Part shown: positions 16,918-26,500 of the stretch, piece after piece
Layout: every line of letters starts with the position of its first letter
Numbering within the stretch: position 1 is the stretch's first letter
Assembly: GCA_020849945.1 (NCBI GenBank)
Contig: JADZFK010000027.1
Span: forward strand, 1 to 36,694
Reading direction: 5' to 3'
Length of the DNA stretch: 36,694 bases
Source: Pirellulales bacterium
Lineage (GTDB): Bacteria; Planctomycetota; Planctomycetia; Pirellulales; Lacipirellulaceae
Notes under the pieces: generated by a model
Databases searched by the model: none
What the model was told of the DNA's origin: nothing
What the model saw: the letters and a program-made list of their open reading frames with translations, nothing else
Translations under genes and position numbers: made by a program

Positions 16918-16998
16918 TATAGACGGTCGGTCGGGATCGACCAATGCAGGCCGAGGTTTGGCGGCGGGGCGAGCCGTTGTTGAAGCTGGGGTGATTTG

Positions 16999-17024
16999 TG
17001 GGAGGGGTCTCTGACCCCGACGAA
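16999..17024. repeat. GGGAGGGGTCTCTGACCCCGA palindrome
   Basis: Inverted copy of the family at 15012-15034 and 18123-18147 (core ATCGGGGTC-GAG-CCCCTCC). It lies between the divergent ribBA and 17062 genes. Confidence 0.6.
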
Positions 17025-17061
17025 TCGTCGCAAATGAAGTGTTATTCGTATTGGAAATCGC

Positions 17062-17931
17062 ATGGGCAATGAGGCAAGTGAAGCGACGTCGGTACTTTCG
17101 CCATTGGGGCGAGAGGAATACATCGAGCAATCGCATTTCTTCCGTTCACTGGGGGAGCGGTTGGAGGCGAACGTGCCAGCGCAGGAAGTGTTGGCCACGG
17201 TCCGCGAGGAGGTGCTGGCCACCACGAAGTTGCCGCTGGCGATCGATTTTCTGCTGGGCGAGCTGAAGCATGCGGGAGTGCTTGGGCCCGCGATGGCCCA
17301 GTTACCCCACTATTTTACGCCGTTTCAGGCTTACCTTGTGCAGGAATCGGAGAATGAGCGGCTGCGGTTCGATTTGCGGGTCGGGCTGGAGATTCTTGGC
17401 CGGGAGGCCGAGTATCGAGCCAACGAACCGACCCAACAGGGGCTATTTCTGTACCAATTCGAAGTGCTTTGCCGGAATCGGCTGGGGTACGACCGGGGGC
17501 TGGAGGCGGTGTCGGCGGACCCGGCGTTTGCGGGTGCTTGGAGCGAGTGGATACGGAAGCTGCGTCGGCAGATCGGAATGGTTGATTTTGCGGACGTGAT
17601 GTATGTGCACAGTGCGTATTACCGTCAGCGGTCGGGGTCGGGCCTCACCCCGCCCCAGGATGGCGAAGCCCCCACGCTGTTTGGTGAACGGGAGGGGCGG
17701 ATCGCGCTCGCCAACCGGAAGAAGGACCCGGTTTACCTGTTCTCGTCGCTGCATCGGCAGTTGGGTTACCCCGAGGTTCCGCGGGTGAAGCCCGCCGACA
17801 AGGAGGAAGCGTTGTTGCCGCAGTTGGCTCGGAGGCTCGAACAGTTGGAAATGCGGCTGAAAATCATGGAAGAGGAGCAGCGGGGCGGCCTGGACCTCAC
17901 GAAGTTCTACGAACGACCGGTGGGGGAATGA
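17062..17931 (+). CDS. Unidentified protein with C-terminal coiled coil
   Basis: The 289-aa protein has no signal peptide and no membrane helix, so it is probably cytoplasmic. The first 200 residues are mixed helical, with ESENERLRFDLRVGLEILGREAEYR, LFLYQFEVLCRNRLGYDRGL and ADVMYVHSAYYRQR. After a low-complexity linker (GLTPPQDGEAP) comes KDPVYLFSSLHRQLGYPEVPRV. The last 50 residues form a likely coiled coil (LARRLEQLEMRLKIMEEEQ). I cannot place it in a family. Codon use and composition match its neighbours, and it looks like a real gene: the frame is long and open, and the protein is well behaved. It is divergent from ribBA across 144 bp. Confidence 0.7.
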   Translation: MGNEASEATSVLSPLGREEYIEQSHFFRSLGERLEANVPAQEVLATVREEVLATTKLPLAIDFLLGELKHAGVLGPAMAQLPHYFTPFQAYLVQESENERLRFDLRVGLEILGREAEYRANEPTQQGLFLYQFEVLCRNRLGYDRGLEAVSADPAFAGAWSEWIRKLRRQIGMVDFADVMYVHSAYYRQRSGSGLTPPQDGEAPTLFGEREGRIALANRKKDPVYLFSSLHRQLGYPEVPRVKPADKEEALLPQLARRLEQLEMRLKIMEEEQRGGLDLTKFYERPVGE

Positions 17932-18396
17932 GTGCGGGGGCAGGATCGAGGAACCTGCCGGCCTTGGCCGAGATTGGAATGGCCGATCGGTTCTTCATTT
18001 TGGATTAGGCCGGATTTCTCACCACGGAGCACACCGAGGTCACGGAGAACAAGCCAAGAGAGCGTTTGAAGCAAGGTCAACCGCCCGTAGGTACGTGGTG
18101 AGCAATCCGGGATAGCGACGTTTCATCGGGGTCGGAGCCCCCTCCCACATCGATGTGAGGAGGTCATTCCCAAAAAACCTTGGCGGGGTGGCGAATCTCG
18201 AAAAATCCGAGGTTTCTGCGGTTCAACGAATTGGCGCGGCATGGTAGAGTTGGGGAATGACGCCGACCGGAGGGCGTCTGTTGAAGTGCATCCCGCCAAA
18301 TGTGTTCTTGCGCATGAAGTGCACCTAGCCGCTGCGTTCGCGGCATGAAGAAGTAGTGGTTAAGCTGCGGGCCATTTTTTTTGAATACACGAGCAA
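17932..18396. other. Spacer with repeats
   Basis: Contains the second 86-bp repeat (18010-18095) and the palindrome TCATCGGGGTCGGAGCCCCCTCC (18123-18147). No gene was seen. An AT-rich stretch (18371-18386) precedes the CBS gene. Confidence 0.6.
18010..18095 (+). repeat. 86-bp interspersed repeat, copy 2
   Basis: Matches 8604-8689 in direct orientation, including CACGGAGCACACCG and CACGGAGAACAAGCCA, GTTTGAAGCAAGGTCAACC and GCCCGTAG. Confidence 0.85.
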
Positions 18397-18873
18397 GTGT
18401 CCAACGACGTGGACTTCCAGCTAAGTCTTGAGAGCGAGGGCGTAGGCGAGGCCTACCCCGACCAGCCTCTGGCGACCACGGCCGACAGCCAAGTCGGAAA
18501 CGTGATGCAATTGCTGCGTACCAATCGGTCGGGCGCGATTCTTGTATGCGAAGACTCGAAGGTCGTGGGCATCTTTACCGAGCGCGACGCGTTGAAGCTG
18601 ATGGCGTCGCCGATCGACTATACGAAACCGGTGCGTGAGTTTATGTCGCCCGAGCCGGTGATGCTTGCGGCCCGCGCGACGGTGGGCGAAGCGATACGGA
18701 AGATGTCGGAGGGCGGGTATCGCCATTTGCCGATCGTCGATGACGCGGGCGAACCCAAGGGCGTGCTAGCGGTTCACGGGATCGTGCGTTACTTGGTAGA
18801 CCATTTTCCGGAAACCGTGTACAACCTGCCCCCCAACCCGAAGGCGAATCCGCGGACACGCGAAGGCGCATGA
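18397..18873 (+). CDS. CBS-domain pair protein
   Basis: The 158-aa protein starts at GTG and consists of two CBS motifs: TNRSGAILVCEDSKVVGIFTERDALKLM and, after MSPEPVMLAARATVGEAI, GGYRHLPIVDDAGEPKGVLAVHGIVRYLVDHFPE. The pair would form a Bateman module that binds adenine nucleotides. There is no catalytic domain, so a regulatory role is likely. It lies upstream of korAB, and a paralogue with the same GGYRH-P and RYL signatures lies just downstream of korB, which suggests a shared link to that enzyme (inference). Confidence 0.85.
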   Translation: MSNDVDFQLSLESEGVGEAYPDQPLATTADSQVGNVMQLLRTNRSGAILVCEDSKVVGIFTERDALKLMASPIDYTKPVREFMSPEPVMLAARATVGEAIRKMSEGGYRHLPIVDDAGEPKGVLAVHGIVRYLVDHFPETVYNLPPNPKANPRTREGA

Positions 18874-19392
18874 CCGGGGCGATCGAACGGCGAGATTACA
18901 AGACCATGAAACCACGAAGAACACGAAGAACCCAGCGTGGGCTGCGCCCGCAACCCAATTGATTGAACAGGAGGAAACAGAAAGAACGGAGTGGAAGGCA
19001 CCATCGGGGCTGCATCGCACCTCGTAACGGGTCCGTCATCTCTGTGAACTCGGTTATCTCCTGTTCAAGGCATTGTATGTGAAGGCAGTTCTGGCATGAT
19101 GTGCGGACAACTGAAGAGAATCTGCGTATGACGCAAACACTTTCACCGTTAATAGCACAAAGAACACGAAGGAAGAGAAAGGAAGTTAGGCGGGTCGGGA
19201 ATGGCGGCCATTTTTTGGTGCGAGAGAGACAGAGAAGCCTTGGTTGATCGACTCAGTTCGGGCTTCTGAGATAACTCGCCTGTCGATTTTCGTTTGTTGG
19301 GTTTTCGCTTGATATTCTTCGTGTTGTTTGTGGCAAGTCCTACCTATTTTTATTCACCCTTATTCGTATTCACTTCTTGTTAATTTTCAACG
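18874..19392. other. Spacer upstream of korA with inverted repeat element
   Basis: From about 19155 to 19336 an element has inverted ends (CACAAAGAACACGAAG against CTTCGTGTTGTTTGTG), like the 198-bp element, but with an unrelated middle. A further AACCACGAAGAACACGAAGAA block lies at about 18909. The korA promoter should be in the AT-rich last 60 bases (after 19330), but no clear -35/-10 is visible. Confidence 0.55.
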
Positions 19393-21354
19393 ATGTCCAC
19401 AACCGCAGCATTGGATAAGTCTCCCGCTTTGCAGAAACAGGTTCTCACGCTCGATGAAGCCACAGTGCGTTTTTGTGGTGACTCGGGCGACGGCATGCAG
19501 CTTGCGGGCACGCAATTTACGAATACGTCGGCCCTGATGGGGAACGACATTGCGACGTTCCCCGACTTTCCGGCCGAGATTCGCGCGCCGCAAGGCACGC
19601 TTGCCGGCGTGAGCGGGTTCCAGGTTCACTTTTCGAGCAAGGATATTTATACGCCGGGGGATACGGTGGATGCGTTGGTGGCGATGAACCCGGCCGCCCT
19701 GGCCACCAACTTGGGCGAGCTGCGTGCCGGCGGCATTCTCATTGCGAATAGCGATGCGTTTGAGGCGAAGGGCCTGGAGCAGGCCGGCTACAAGGCGAAC
19801 CCGCTGGAAGACGGATCGCTGCAAGCGTACCGCTTGCATACTGTGGCGATGACGAAACTCACGCGGGCTGCCGTCAATCATTTGGAGTTGAGCCAGAAAG
19901 AAAAGGACCGTTGCCGCAATTTCTTTGCGATGGGGCTGGTGTTCTGGCTTTACGATCGGCCGCTCGAGCCGACGCTTCGGTACATCGAGGAGAAGTTTGG
20001 CAAGAAGCCGGAGATCGCCCAGGCGAATACGCTGGCATTGAAAGCCGGGTATCACTACGGCGAGACGGTCGAGGCGATCAACACGCAGTTTCATGTGCCG
20101 AAGGCGAAGCTGGAACCGGGGACGTACACGAGCATTGTGGGCAACACGGCCGTTGCGTACGGCTTGATGGCGGCGGCACGGCTGAGCGACAAGCAGTTGT
20201 TTCTGGGTGCGTACCCGATTACGCCGGCGAGCAGTATTTTGGAAGAACTGGCGCGGCACAAGAACTTCAATGTGTTAACGTTCCAGGCGGAAGATGAAAT
20301 TGCCGCGATGGCGGCCACGGTTGGTGCGGCGTTTGCGGGGGCGATGGCCACCACGGTTAGCAGCGGTCCTGGCATTGCGCTCAAGAGCGAGGCGATGGGC
20401 CTGGCCGTTATGACCGAGCTGCCGATGGTGATTGTCAACGTGCAGCGTGGCGGGCCTTCGACCGGCCTTCCCACCAAGACCGAGCAGGCCGATTTGTATC
20501 AAGCCATCTTTGGTCGCAACGGCGAATGCCCGATGCCGGTTCTCGCCGCCTCGAGCCCGGCCGATTGTTTCGATGCGGCTCAGGAAGCCTGGCGGATTGC
20601 CGTTCAGTACATGGTGCCCGTCGTGCTGCTGACCGATGGGTACATTGCGAACGGTTCGGAACCCTGGCGGATACCAAAGTACGCGGACCTGGAGAAGATA
20701 CCGGTTACCCATCCCGCCCCGGGAGCCAGCGGCGAGAAGTTCCTTCCTTATACCCGCAACGAACGGCTTGCGCGGCCGTGGGCAGTTCCGGGGATGACTG
20801 GCCTGGAGCACCGGATCGGCGGGCTCGAAAAACAAGACGTTACCGGGAACGTTTGCTACGAACCGGGTAACCACGAACACATGATTCGTGTGCGGGCCGC
20901 TAAGGTCGAGAAGATCGTGAACGACATCCCGCCCCAGAAGCTCGACGGCCCGCCGAGCGGCGATGTTCTCGTGCTGAGCTGGGGCGGCACCTTCGGCGCC
21001 TGTGCCACGGCCGTTCATAACGTGCAGGCACAAGGCAAAGCGGTGACCCATTGCCACTTACGCTGGCTGAACCCCCTACCCAAGGACCTGGGCGACATCC
21101 TGAAACGGTTCAAGAAGATACTGATTCCCGAATTGAACCTCGGGCAATTGCGAACCGTGATCCGCGCGAAGTATTTGATCGACGCGATCGGCTTGAACAA
21201 GATTCAAGGCAAGCCGTTCAGTGTCGGAGAAGTTGTTGGCAAGATCGAAGCCGTGCTGGCCGGCGATACAACCAGCACACACGACGACCTTGCCAACTGG
21301 GACTACAAACCGCCCACCAAGGTTGCCAAGCAATCGGCCAACCAAGGGGGCTGA
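19393..21354 (+). CDS. korA: 2-oxoacid:ferredoxin oxidoreductase, fused gamma-alpha subunit
   Basis: The 653-aa protein starts with the gamma domain (about residues 25-215: [37 protein letters not shown]), followed by the alpha subunit domains (from about 255: [89 protein letters not shown]). This is the arrangement of the two-subunit KorAB-type enzyme, which oxidises 2-oxoglutarate (or a related 2-oxoacid) to the acyl-CoA with reduction of ferredoxin. The length and the lack of a [4Fe-4S] ferredoxin domain fit this class. It forms a transcription unit with korB, 177 nt downstream. Substrate choice between 2-oxoglutarate and branched 2-oxoacids cannot be read with certainty. Confidence 0.92.
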   Translation: MSTTAALDKSPALQKQVLTLDEATVRFCGDSGDGMQLAGTQFTNTSALMGNDIATFPDFPAEIRAPQGTLAGVSGFQVHFSSKDIYTPGDTVDALVAMNPAALATNLGELRAGGILIANSDAFEAKGLEQAGYKANPLEDGSLQAYRLHTVAMTKLTRAAVNHLELSQKEKDRCRNFFAMGLVFWLYDRPLEPTLRYIEEKFGKKPEIAQANTLALKAGYHYGETVEAINTQFHVPKAKLEPGTYTSIVGNTAVAYGLMAAARLSDKQLFLGAYPITPASSILEELARHKNFNVLTFQAEDEIAAMAATVGAAFAGAMATTVSSGPGIALKSEAMGLAVMTELPMVIVNVQRGGPSTGLPTKTEQADLYQAIFGRNGECPMPVLAASSPADCFDAAQEAWRIAVQYMVPVVLLTDGYIANGSEPWRIPKYADLEKIPVTHPAPGASGEKFLPYTRNERLARPWAVPGMTGLEHRIGGLEKQDVTGNVCYEPGNHEHMIRVRAAKVEKIVNDIPPQKLDGPPSGDVLVLSWGGTFGACATAVHNVQAQGKAVTHCHLRWLNPLPKDLGDILKRFKKILIPELNLGQLRTVIRAKYLIDAIGLNKIQGKPFSVGEVVGKIEAVLAGDTTSTHDDLANWDYKPPTKVAKQSANQGG

Positions 21355-21531
21355 GATCGGACCGAGCCTGGCTCCCCTCGCCCCCGAGGTAGGAACGCCA
21401 CTTCTTTCCATTTCAGGCCCTTGCTGTTATGAACCAATCGTTTTCCCGATGACTTGGTGAGCATTGCGGCGAAGTGGCTGTGCAATTCATTAAACGAAAT
21501 CATTTACCAACCCCCTTAGGCCATTCCTTCC

Positions 21532-22557
21532 ATGAGCGTTGATGTAACACTCCCTGTGTTGAAACCGACCGACTTTGCGAGCGACCAGGACGTGCGCTGG
21601 TGCCCTGGGTGCGGCGATTATGCCATTCTTGCGCAGATGAAGAAGATCATGCCGACCCTCAACATCCCGCGCGAGAAGATTGTCTTTGTGTCGGGGATCG
21701 GCTGTTCGAGCCGCTTCCCCTATTACATGAATACCTACGGCATGCACTCGATTCATGGTCGGGCGCCTGCCGTGGCGACGGGCATCAAGAGCGTGCGTCC
21801 GGACCTCAACGTGTGGGTCATTACGGGCGATGGCGATGCGCTTTCGATTGGCGGCAATCACCTGATGCATACGATTCGCCGCAACCTCGATATCAACATC
21901 GTATTGTTTAACAATCGGATCTATGGCCTTACCAAGGGCCAGTACTCGCCAACCTCGCCGCTTGGCAAGAAGACCAAGAGTTCGCCGATGGGGGCCATCG
22001 ACAACCCGCTCCATCCGCTTTCGCTGGCCATCGGTTGTGAAGCGACGTTTGTGGCCCGCAGCATCGATACCGAGATCAAACATTTGGGTGAAGTGCTGAT
22101 GCGGGCGGCCAAGCACGCGGGGACCTCGTTTGTCGAGGTTTATCAGAATTGCAATGTATTTAACGACGGTGCCTGGGCCTACGCCAAAGACCGTGATACC
22201 AAAGCGGAAACAACCCTCGAACTGATTCACAACAAACCGCTCATCTTCGGCAAGAACCGCGATAAAGGCATTCGGCTAAATGGCATGAACCCTGAAGTCG
22301 TCGATCTTGGCAAGGGCATCTCGGAAGACGACCTTCTCTTCCACGATGAGAAAGCGACCGAGCCGAGCCTGGCTTACCTGCTTAGCCGCATGCGGCACGT
22401 GGATGGCTTCCCCGAACCGATCGGTGTGTTTCGCGCCGTCGATCGACCGCGGTACGATGTTGCCATCAACGAGCAGGTCGAAGTCGCCACCAAGGAACGC
22501 GGCGTCGGAGACTTGGACAAGCTCTTCAACTCGGGAGATGTTTGGCAAGTTGCGTAG
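21532..22557 (+). CDS. korB: 2-oxoacid:ferredoxin oxidoreductase, beta subunit
   Basis: The 341-aa protein is the thiamine diphosphate-binding half of the enzyme. The iron-sulfur cysteines are in RWCPGCGDYAIL (C24, C27), GIGCSSR (C58) and YQNCNVFND (about residue 205). The thiamine diphosphate/Mg motif is GDGDALSIGGNH (from residue 99) with FNNRIYGLTKGQYSPTS. The SSPMGAIDNPLHPLSLAIG segment is typical of KorB. Together with KorA it forms the complete enzyme. Such an enzyme needs ferredoxin and is oxygen sensitive in many organisms, though some KorAB types work in aerobes. Confidence 0.93.
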   Translation: MSVDVTLPVLKPTDFASDQDVRWCPGCGDYAILAQMKKIMPTLNIPREKIVFVSGIGCSSRFPYYMNTYGMHSIHGRAPAVATGIKSVRPDLNVWVITGDGDALSIGGNHLMHTIRRNLDINIVLFNNRIYGLTKGQYSPTSPLGKKTKSSPMGAIDNPLHPLSLAIGCEATFVARSIDTEIKHLGEVLMRAAKHAGTSFVEVYQNCNVFNDGAWAYAKDRDTKAETTLELIHNKPLIFGKNRDKGIRLNGMNPEVVDLGKGISEDDLLFHDEKATEPSLAYLLSRMRHVDGFPEPIGVFRAVDRPRYDVAINEQVEVATKERGVGDLDKLFNSGDVWQVA

Positions 22558-22665
22558 ATGGTTAGCTATTAGCTGTTAGCTGTTAGTTTTGGAAAGTTCG
22601 TGTGTTTTCGCGCTCCGCTTTGCGTCGCGGCTAAACATTTCACTTGTACACAACATTCGTTCTAG

Positions 22666-22688
22666 CCCTCGACCCTTGACCCTCGACC
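22666..22688 (+). repeat. Heptamer array (CTCGACC)n just upstream of a start codon
   Basis: Three CTCGACC-type units (one varied to TTGACC) end 5 nt before the ATG of the CBS gene, in the place where a ribosome binding site would be. Farther upstream, TTAGCTATTAGCTGTTAGCTGTTAG (about 22561-22585) forms another small tandem repeat, and 22608-22637 holds an inverted copy of the block at about 15167. Confidence 0.75.
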
Positions 22689-22693
22689 GCCCC

Positions 22694-23224
22694 ATGAGCG
22701 CCATTTTGTGCCCCTTTTGTGAAGCCGATATAATCGAGGGCGTCGATACGTGCCCGGAGTGTGGCGGAACGCTCATGGATCTGAGTCGCCGCATACCAGC
22801 CTCTCGTGTCGAAGGGGACTTACTGCGCGATCGGATCGAGCGCCTGTGGCCCAAGAGTCCGTCCACGGTCTCCCCGACCGCAACCGTGGGCGAAGTTCTC
22901 CAGAAGATGGTTGCAGAGAAGATTGGCTGCGTCATGATCGTGGATCAAGGTAAGCTCGTCGGTATCTTCAGTGAGCGGGATGCACTGGTAAAGATCAACA
23001 CGGATGCCGCGAAGCACCTTGCTCGTCCCATCGCGCAATTAATGACGCCCGACCCGGTGACGTTGGAAACCAGCGACAAGATCGCGTTCGCGCTTCATAA
23101 GATGAACATCGGCGGTTACCGACACATCCCGATCCTATTTCAAGGCAAGCTGGTTGGCGTGATTTCCATCCGCGATATCCTGCGTTACCTGGCCGACCGG
23201 ATCGCCGCGGGCGGACGAAAGTGA
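22694..23224 (+). CDS. Zinc-ribbon CBS-domain pair protein
   Basis: The protein is 176 aa from the ATG at 22694. Upstream in-frame codons lie in repeats and are rejected. It starts with a short zinc ribbon (CPFC-x13-CPEC), then two CBS motifs: EKIGCVMIVDQGKLVGIFSERDALVKI and, after LMTPDPVTLETSDKIAFALHKM, IGGYRHIPILFQGKLVGVISIRDILRYLADR. It is paralogous to the CBS protein at 18397 but has the extra zinc ribbon, as seen in some planctomycete and archaeal CBS proteins. It follows korB by 136 nt and may be co-transcribed. A role as an adenylate-sensing partner of KorAB or of ribosomes is speculation. Confidence 0.85.
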   Translation: MSAILCPFCEADIIEGVDTCPECGGTLMDLSRRIPASRVEGDLLRDRIERLWPKSPSTVSPTATVGEVLQKMVAEKIGCVMIVDQGKLVGIFSERDALVKINTDAAKHLARPIAQLMTPDPVTLETSDKIAFALHKMNIGGYRHIPILFQGKLVGVISIRDILRYLADRIAAGGRK

Positions 23225-23227
23225 TCG

Positions 23228-23488
23228 TTACGCCGCGAATTCCACCTTGAGCCGCTTGCCGAGGGCCTGCGCCGCGCGTTCGAGCGTCTGTAGCGTGACG
23301 GATGGATTGTTGGGGTCAAGCAAACGGTCGAGTGCGGACCGGCTCGTTTTCATTTGGCGTGCTAGTTCCGCTTGGGGAATCTATTGCTTCTTCATCAATG
23401 TTGCGAGTTGATGTGAAACCACTCGCTTGATAGCTACGATTTCTGCATCGGCTTGCAAGCTCTCTTCGTAAATAAAGTCCGAAGTCAC
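23228..23488 (-). pseudogene. HigA/XRE-type HTH regulator interrupted by an in-frame amber stop
   Basis: Reading the minus strand from a GTG at 23486-23488 gives 35 codons (TSDFIYEESLQADAEIVAIKRVVSHQLATLMKKQ), then TAG at 23381-23383. The same frame then continues for another 50 codons: IPQAELARQMKTSRSALDRLLDPNNPSVTLQTLERAAQALGKRLKVEFAA. This is the conserved HTH of small antitoxin-like regulators, which normally run straight through this point with a Lys or similar residue (for example AAG changed to TAG). Everything else in the helix-turn-helix is well preserved, so the stop seems recent. No toxin gene adjoins it. It lies just upstream of putA, on the opposite strand. Confidence 0.75.
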
Positions 23489-23544
23489 TGCCAATATGTC
23501 GATTTCACACGTTCACCTTCCACAACTCGAAGCGACAGGAACCG

Positions 23545-26500
23545 ATGCCCCAGCACGATGAAATGCCTTTGATACGAAAGGCGGTGGCGTTAGCCCGCGA
23601 GCTTTGTTGCCGCGCACGGGCGTTGCAGACGCCGCAGGAGCGGCGGCAGCAGGCCGAGTTCGATCGCATGATCCAGTCGCCGCACGACAAGGCGACGCTG
23701 ATGCAGCTAACTGACCAGGCCTTTCGGTCGCGGCGGGCTCAGCGGGCGGCCGACCAACTCATCCACATTCTCGATGTCCAGGGTGTACCGCGGTTCTTCG
23801 GGGCCATCGATCGCACGTTGTTGATGGGTTTCCAATCGTTCGGTTCTTATTTGCCGGGCGTGGCGATGCCGTTCGTCAAGGATCGCATGCAGCAGGAGAC
23901 GGCCAACGTCATTCTGCCGGCCGAACGCGAATTGCTGGCCGAGCACCTGCGGGCGAGGTGGCGGGAAGGCGTGCGGATGAACGTTAATTTTCTCGGCGAA
24001 GCCCTACTCGGCGAAGAGGACGCTCGCCGTCGGCTGCAACGATACCTGACCGCGTTGCAGCAACCCGAGATCGAAGTCGTCTCGGTGAAGATTTCAACGA
24101 TCTACTCTCAAATCTCGGCGCTTGCCCGCGCACACACGGTCGAAGTGTTGTGCGATCGGCTCGAGCTGTTGTTTCGCGCGGCCGCCAAGGCTCGGTTCAC
24201 TCGGCACGATGGCACGGTCGTTCCCAAGTTCGTGTATCTCGACATGGAGGAGTATCGAGACAAAGACCTCACGGCCGAAGTGTTCATGCGAACGCTCGAT
24301 CGCCTGGGCTTGGAGCAAGCCCAAGCCGGGATCGCCCTGCAGGCTTACCTACCCGATTCCTTCATCACGCAACAGCGGATCAACGAATGGGCACGTCGCC
24401 GCCTTGCAGCCGGGGGAGGGCCTGTCACGATCCGGCTCGTGAAGGGCGCGAACATGGAGGCCGAGCGAGTGGAGGCAAGCTTGCGAGGCTGGCCCCAGGC
24501 CCCCTACAAAACGAAGCTCGAAACCGATGCTAATTATCTTCGCATGCTGCATGAAGGGATGAAGCCCGAGAATCTTTCGGCCGTGCGACTCGGCATCGCT
24601 TCGCACAACTTGTTCACCCTGGCGTACAGCGCGGTGCTTGCCCTCGAAGCGAACGCACACGATCAGATGCAATTCGAAATGCTCGAAGGCATGGCAAATC
24701 ATCAACGCCGGGCCTTGTTTGAACGGACGGGCGCGATGCTTCTTTATGCGCCCGCGTGCCGGCAGGAAGAATTCACCAATGCGATTGGCTACCTGATCCG
24801 GCGACTCGACGAGAACACCGGCCCCGACAATTTCCTCCGCCACGCTTTCAATATCGAAGTCGATAGCCCCGAGTGGAACACGCTGGAACAACAGTTTCTC
24901 GAAGCCTTTCATGCAAGTGAAACGGTGAATGCCTTGCCACGACGAACGCAGGATAGGGGGCGAGGGCCAGCAGGCGAGGTGCGAGGAGCGAGGAGCGAGG
25001 AGCGAGAAACAATCGGCGAGGGACGAGTGCCAATCGGTTCCGAGGCCTGTACGTCATCTTCTGGCACTCGACCCTCGACCCTCGACCCTCGACCCTTCCA
25101 CAACGAACCCGATACCGATTGGTCGTTGCCAGCCAACGGCGAGTGGGCTGCTTCGATCGTGGCGGGGTGGAAAGATCGGTGCGGGGCCAACGCGGCCGAG
25201 GTGCCCTTGGTAATCGCCGGGCAAGAATTGCGAGGCGAAGGTTCGGGACGCGAATCGCACGATCCTTCGCGGCCTGGTGTTGTTGTGGCTCGTTATCGGC
25301 AGGCCACAGAGAAGGATATCGAGCAGGCAATCGCGGCAGCTCGGGCAACCGATTCGCACTCTTGGAGCTCGCGGCCGATCGACCAGCGCGTGGCCATTCT
25401 TCACCAGGTTGCCGAAGAGCTTGCCGCGCAACGGGGCGAATTGATGGGGGCCATGTTGGCCGAGGGCGGAAAGACACTCGCCGAGAGCGATCCGGAAGTG
25501 AGCGAGGCGATCGACTTCTGCCGATTTTACGCTGATTCCGCGTATTCCTTCCACCACATCCCCGCCGACCCCCACAAGACCGGCGATGTTCACAAGACCG
25601 GCGATGTTCACAAGACCGGCGATGTTCACAAAGCCGGCGATGGCATCGCCGATTCCGTACCCCGCCCGCGTGGCGTCGTGGTTGTTGTATCGCCTTGGAA
25701 TTTTCCGCTGGCGATACCATGCGGCGGCGTGGCGGCGGCTCTGGCGGCGGGCAATCACGTGCTGCTCAAACCGGCGTCCGATACGGTGTTCATCGCGTAC
25801 TTGTTGTGCCAATGTTTTTGGCGGGCCGGGGTGCCGAAATCGGCCCTGCAATTCGTCCCTTGCAGCGGCAGTACCGTGGGCGCCAAGCTGGTTACTCATG
25901 CGGGGGTGGATGCCGTCATCTTAACAGGCGGCACGGCCACCGCCATCGAAATGCTCCGCGCAAAACCTTCCCTCCACCTCCTGGCAGAAACGGGCGGCAA
26001 GAACGCGACGATCGTAACAGCCCTGGCCGACCGCGACCAAGCCATCAAGAACGTGTTGCATAGCGCGTTCAGCCATAGTGGCCAAAAATGCTCCGCAACC
26101 TCGCTCCTCATTCTCGAAAGCGAAGTGTACCAGGACGCGGGCTTTCGCGCCACCTTGTGCGATGCCGTGGAAAGCCTGCGGGTTGGCTCGGCATGGGACT
26201 TGGCGACAAAAGTCGGCCCGCTCATTCGGCCCCCGGCCGGGGTGCTGGAAACGGGGCTTAAGGAACTTGAGCCTGGCGAGGAGTGGGCTGTCATGCCGCG
26301 GTTGCACATCGACGGCAACCCGAACCTCGTCAGCCCCGGCGTGAAGTGGGGGGTTCAGCCCGGTGGGTTCACCCACACGACCGAACTTTTTGGCCCGGTG
26401 CTTGGCGTGATGGAAGCCCGCGACCTGGATGATGCGATCGCGCTCGTCAACGCCACCGGCTATGGGCTTACCTCGGGACTGGAAAGTTTGGATGACCGAG

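Noticed and set aside
16918-17061. FMN riboswitch upstream of ribBA
   Set aside because: None of the conserved RFN-element segments could be found; only a short palindrome is present.
25573-25644. Possible CRISPR-like array
   Set aside because: The 18-bp units are head to tail with no spacers and are read in frame as part of putA.
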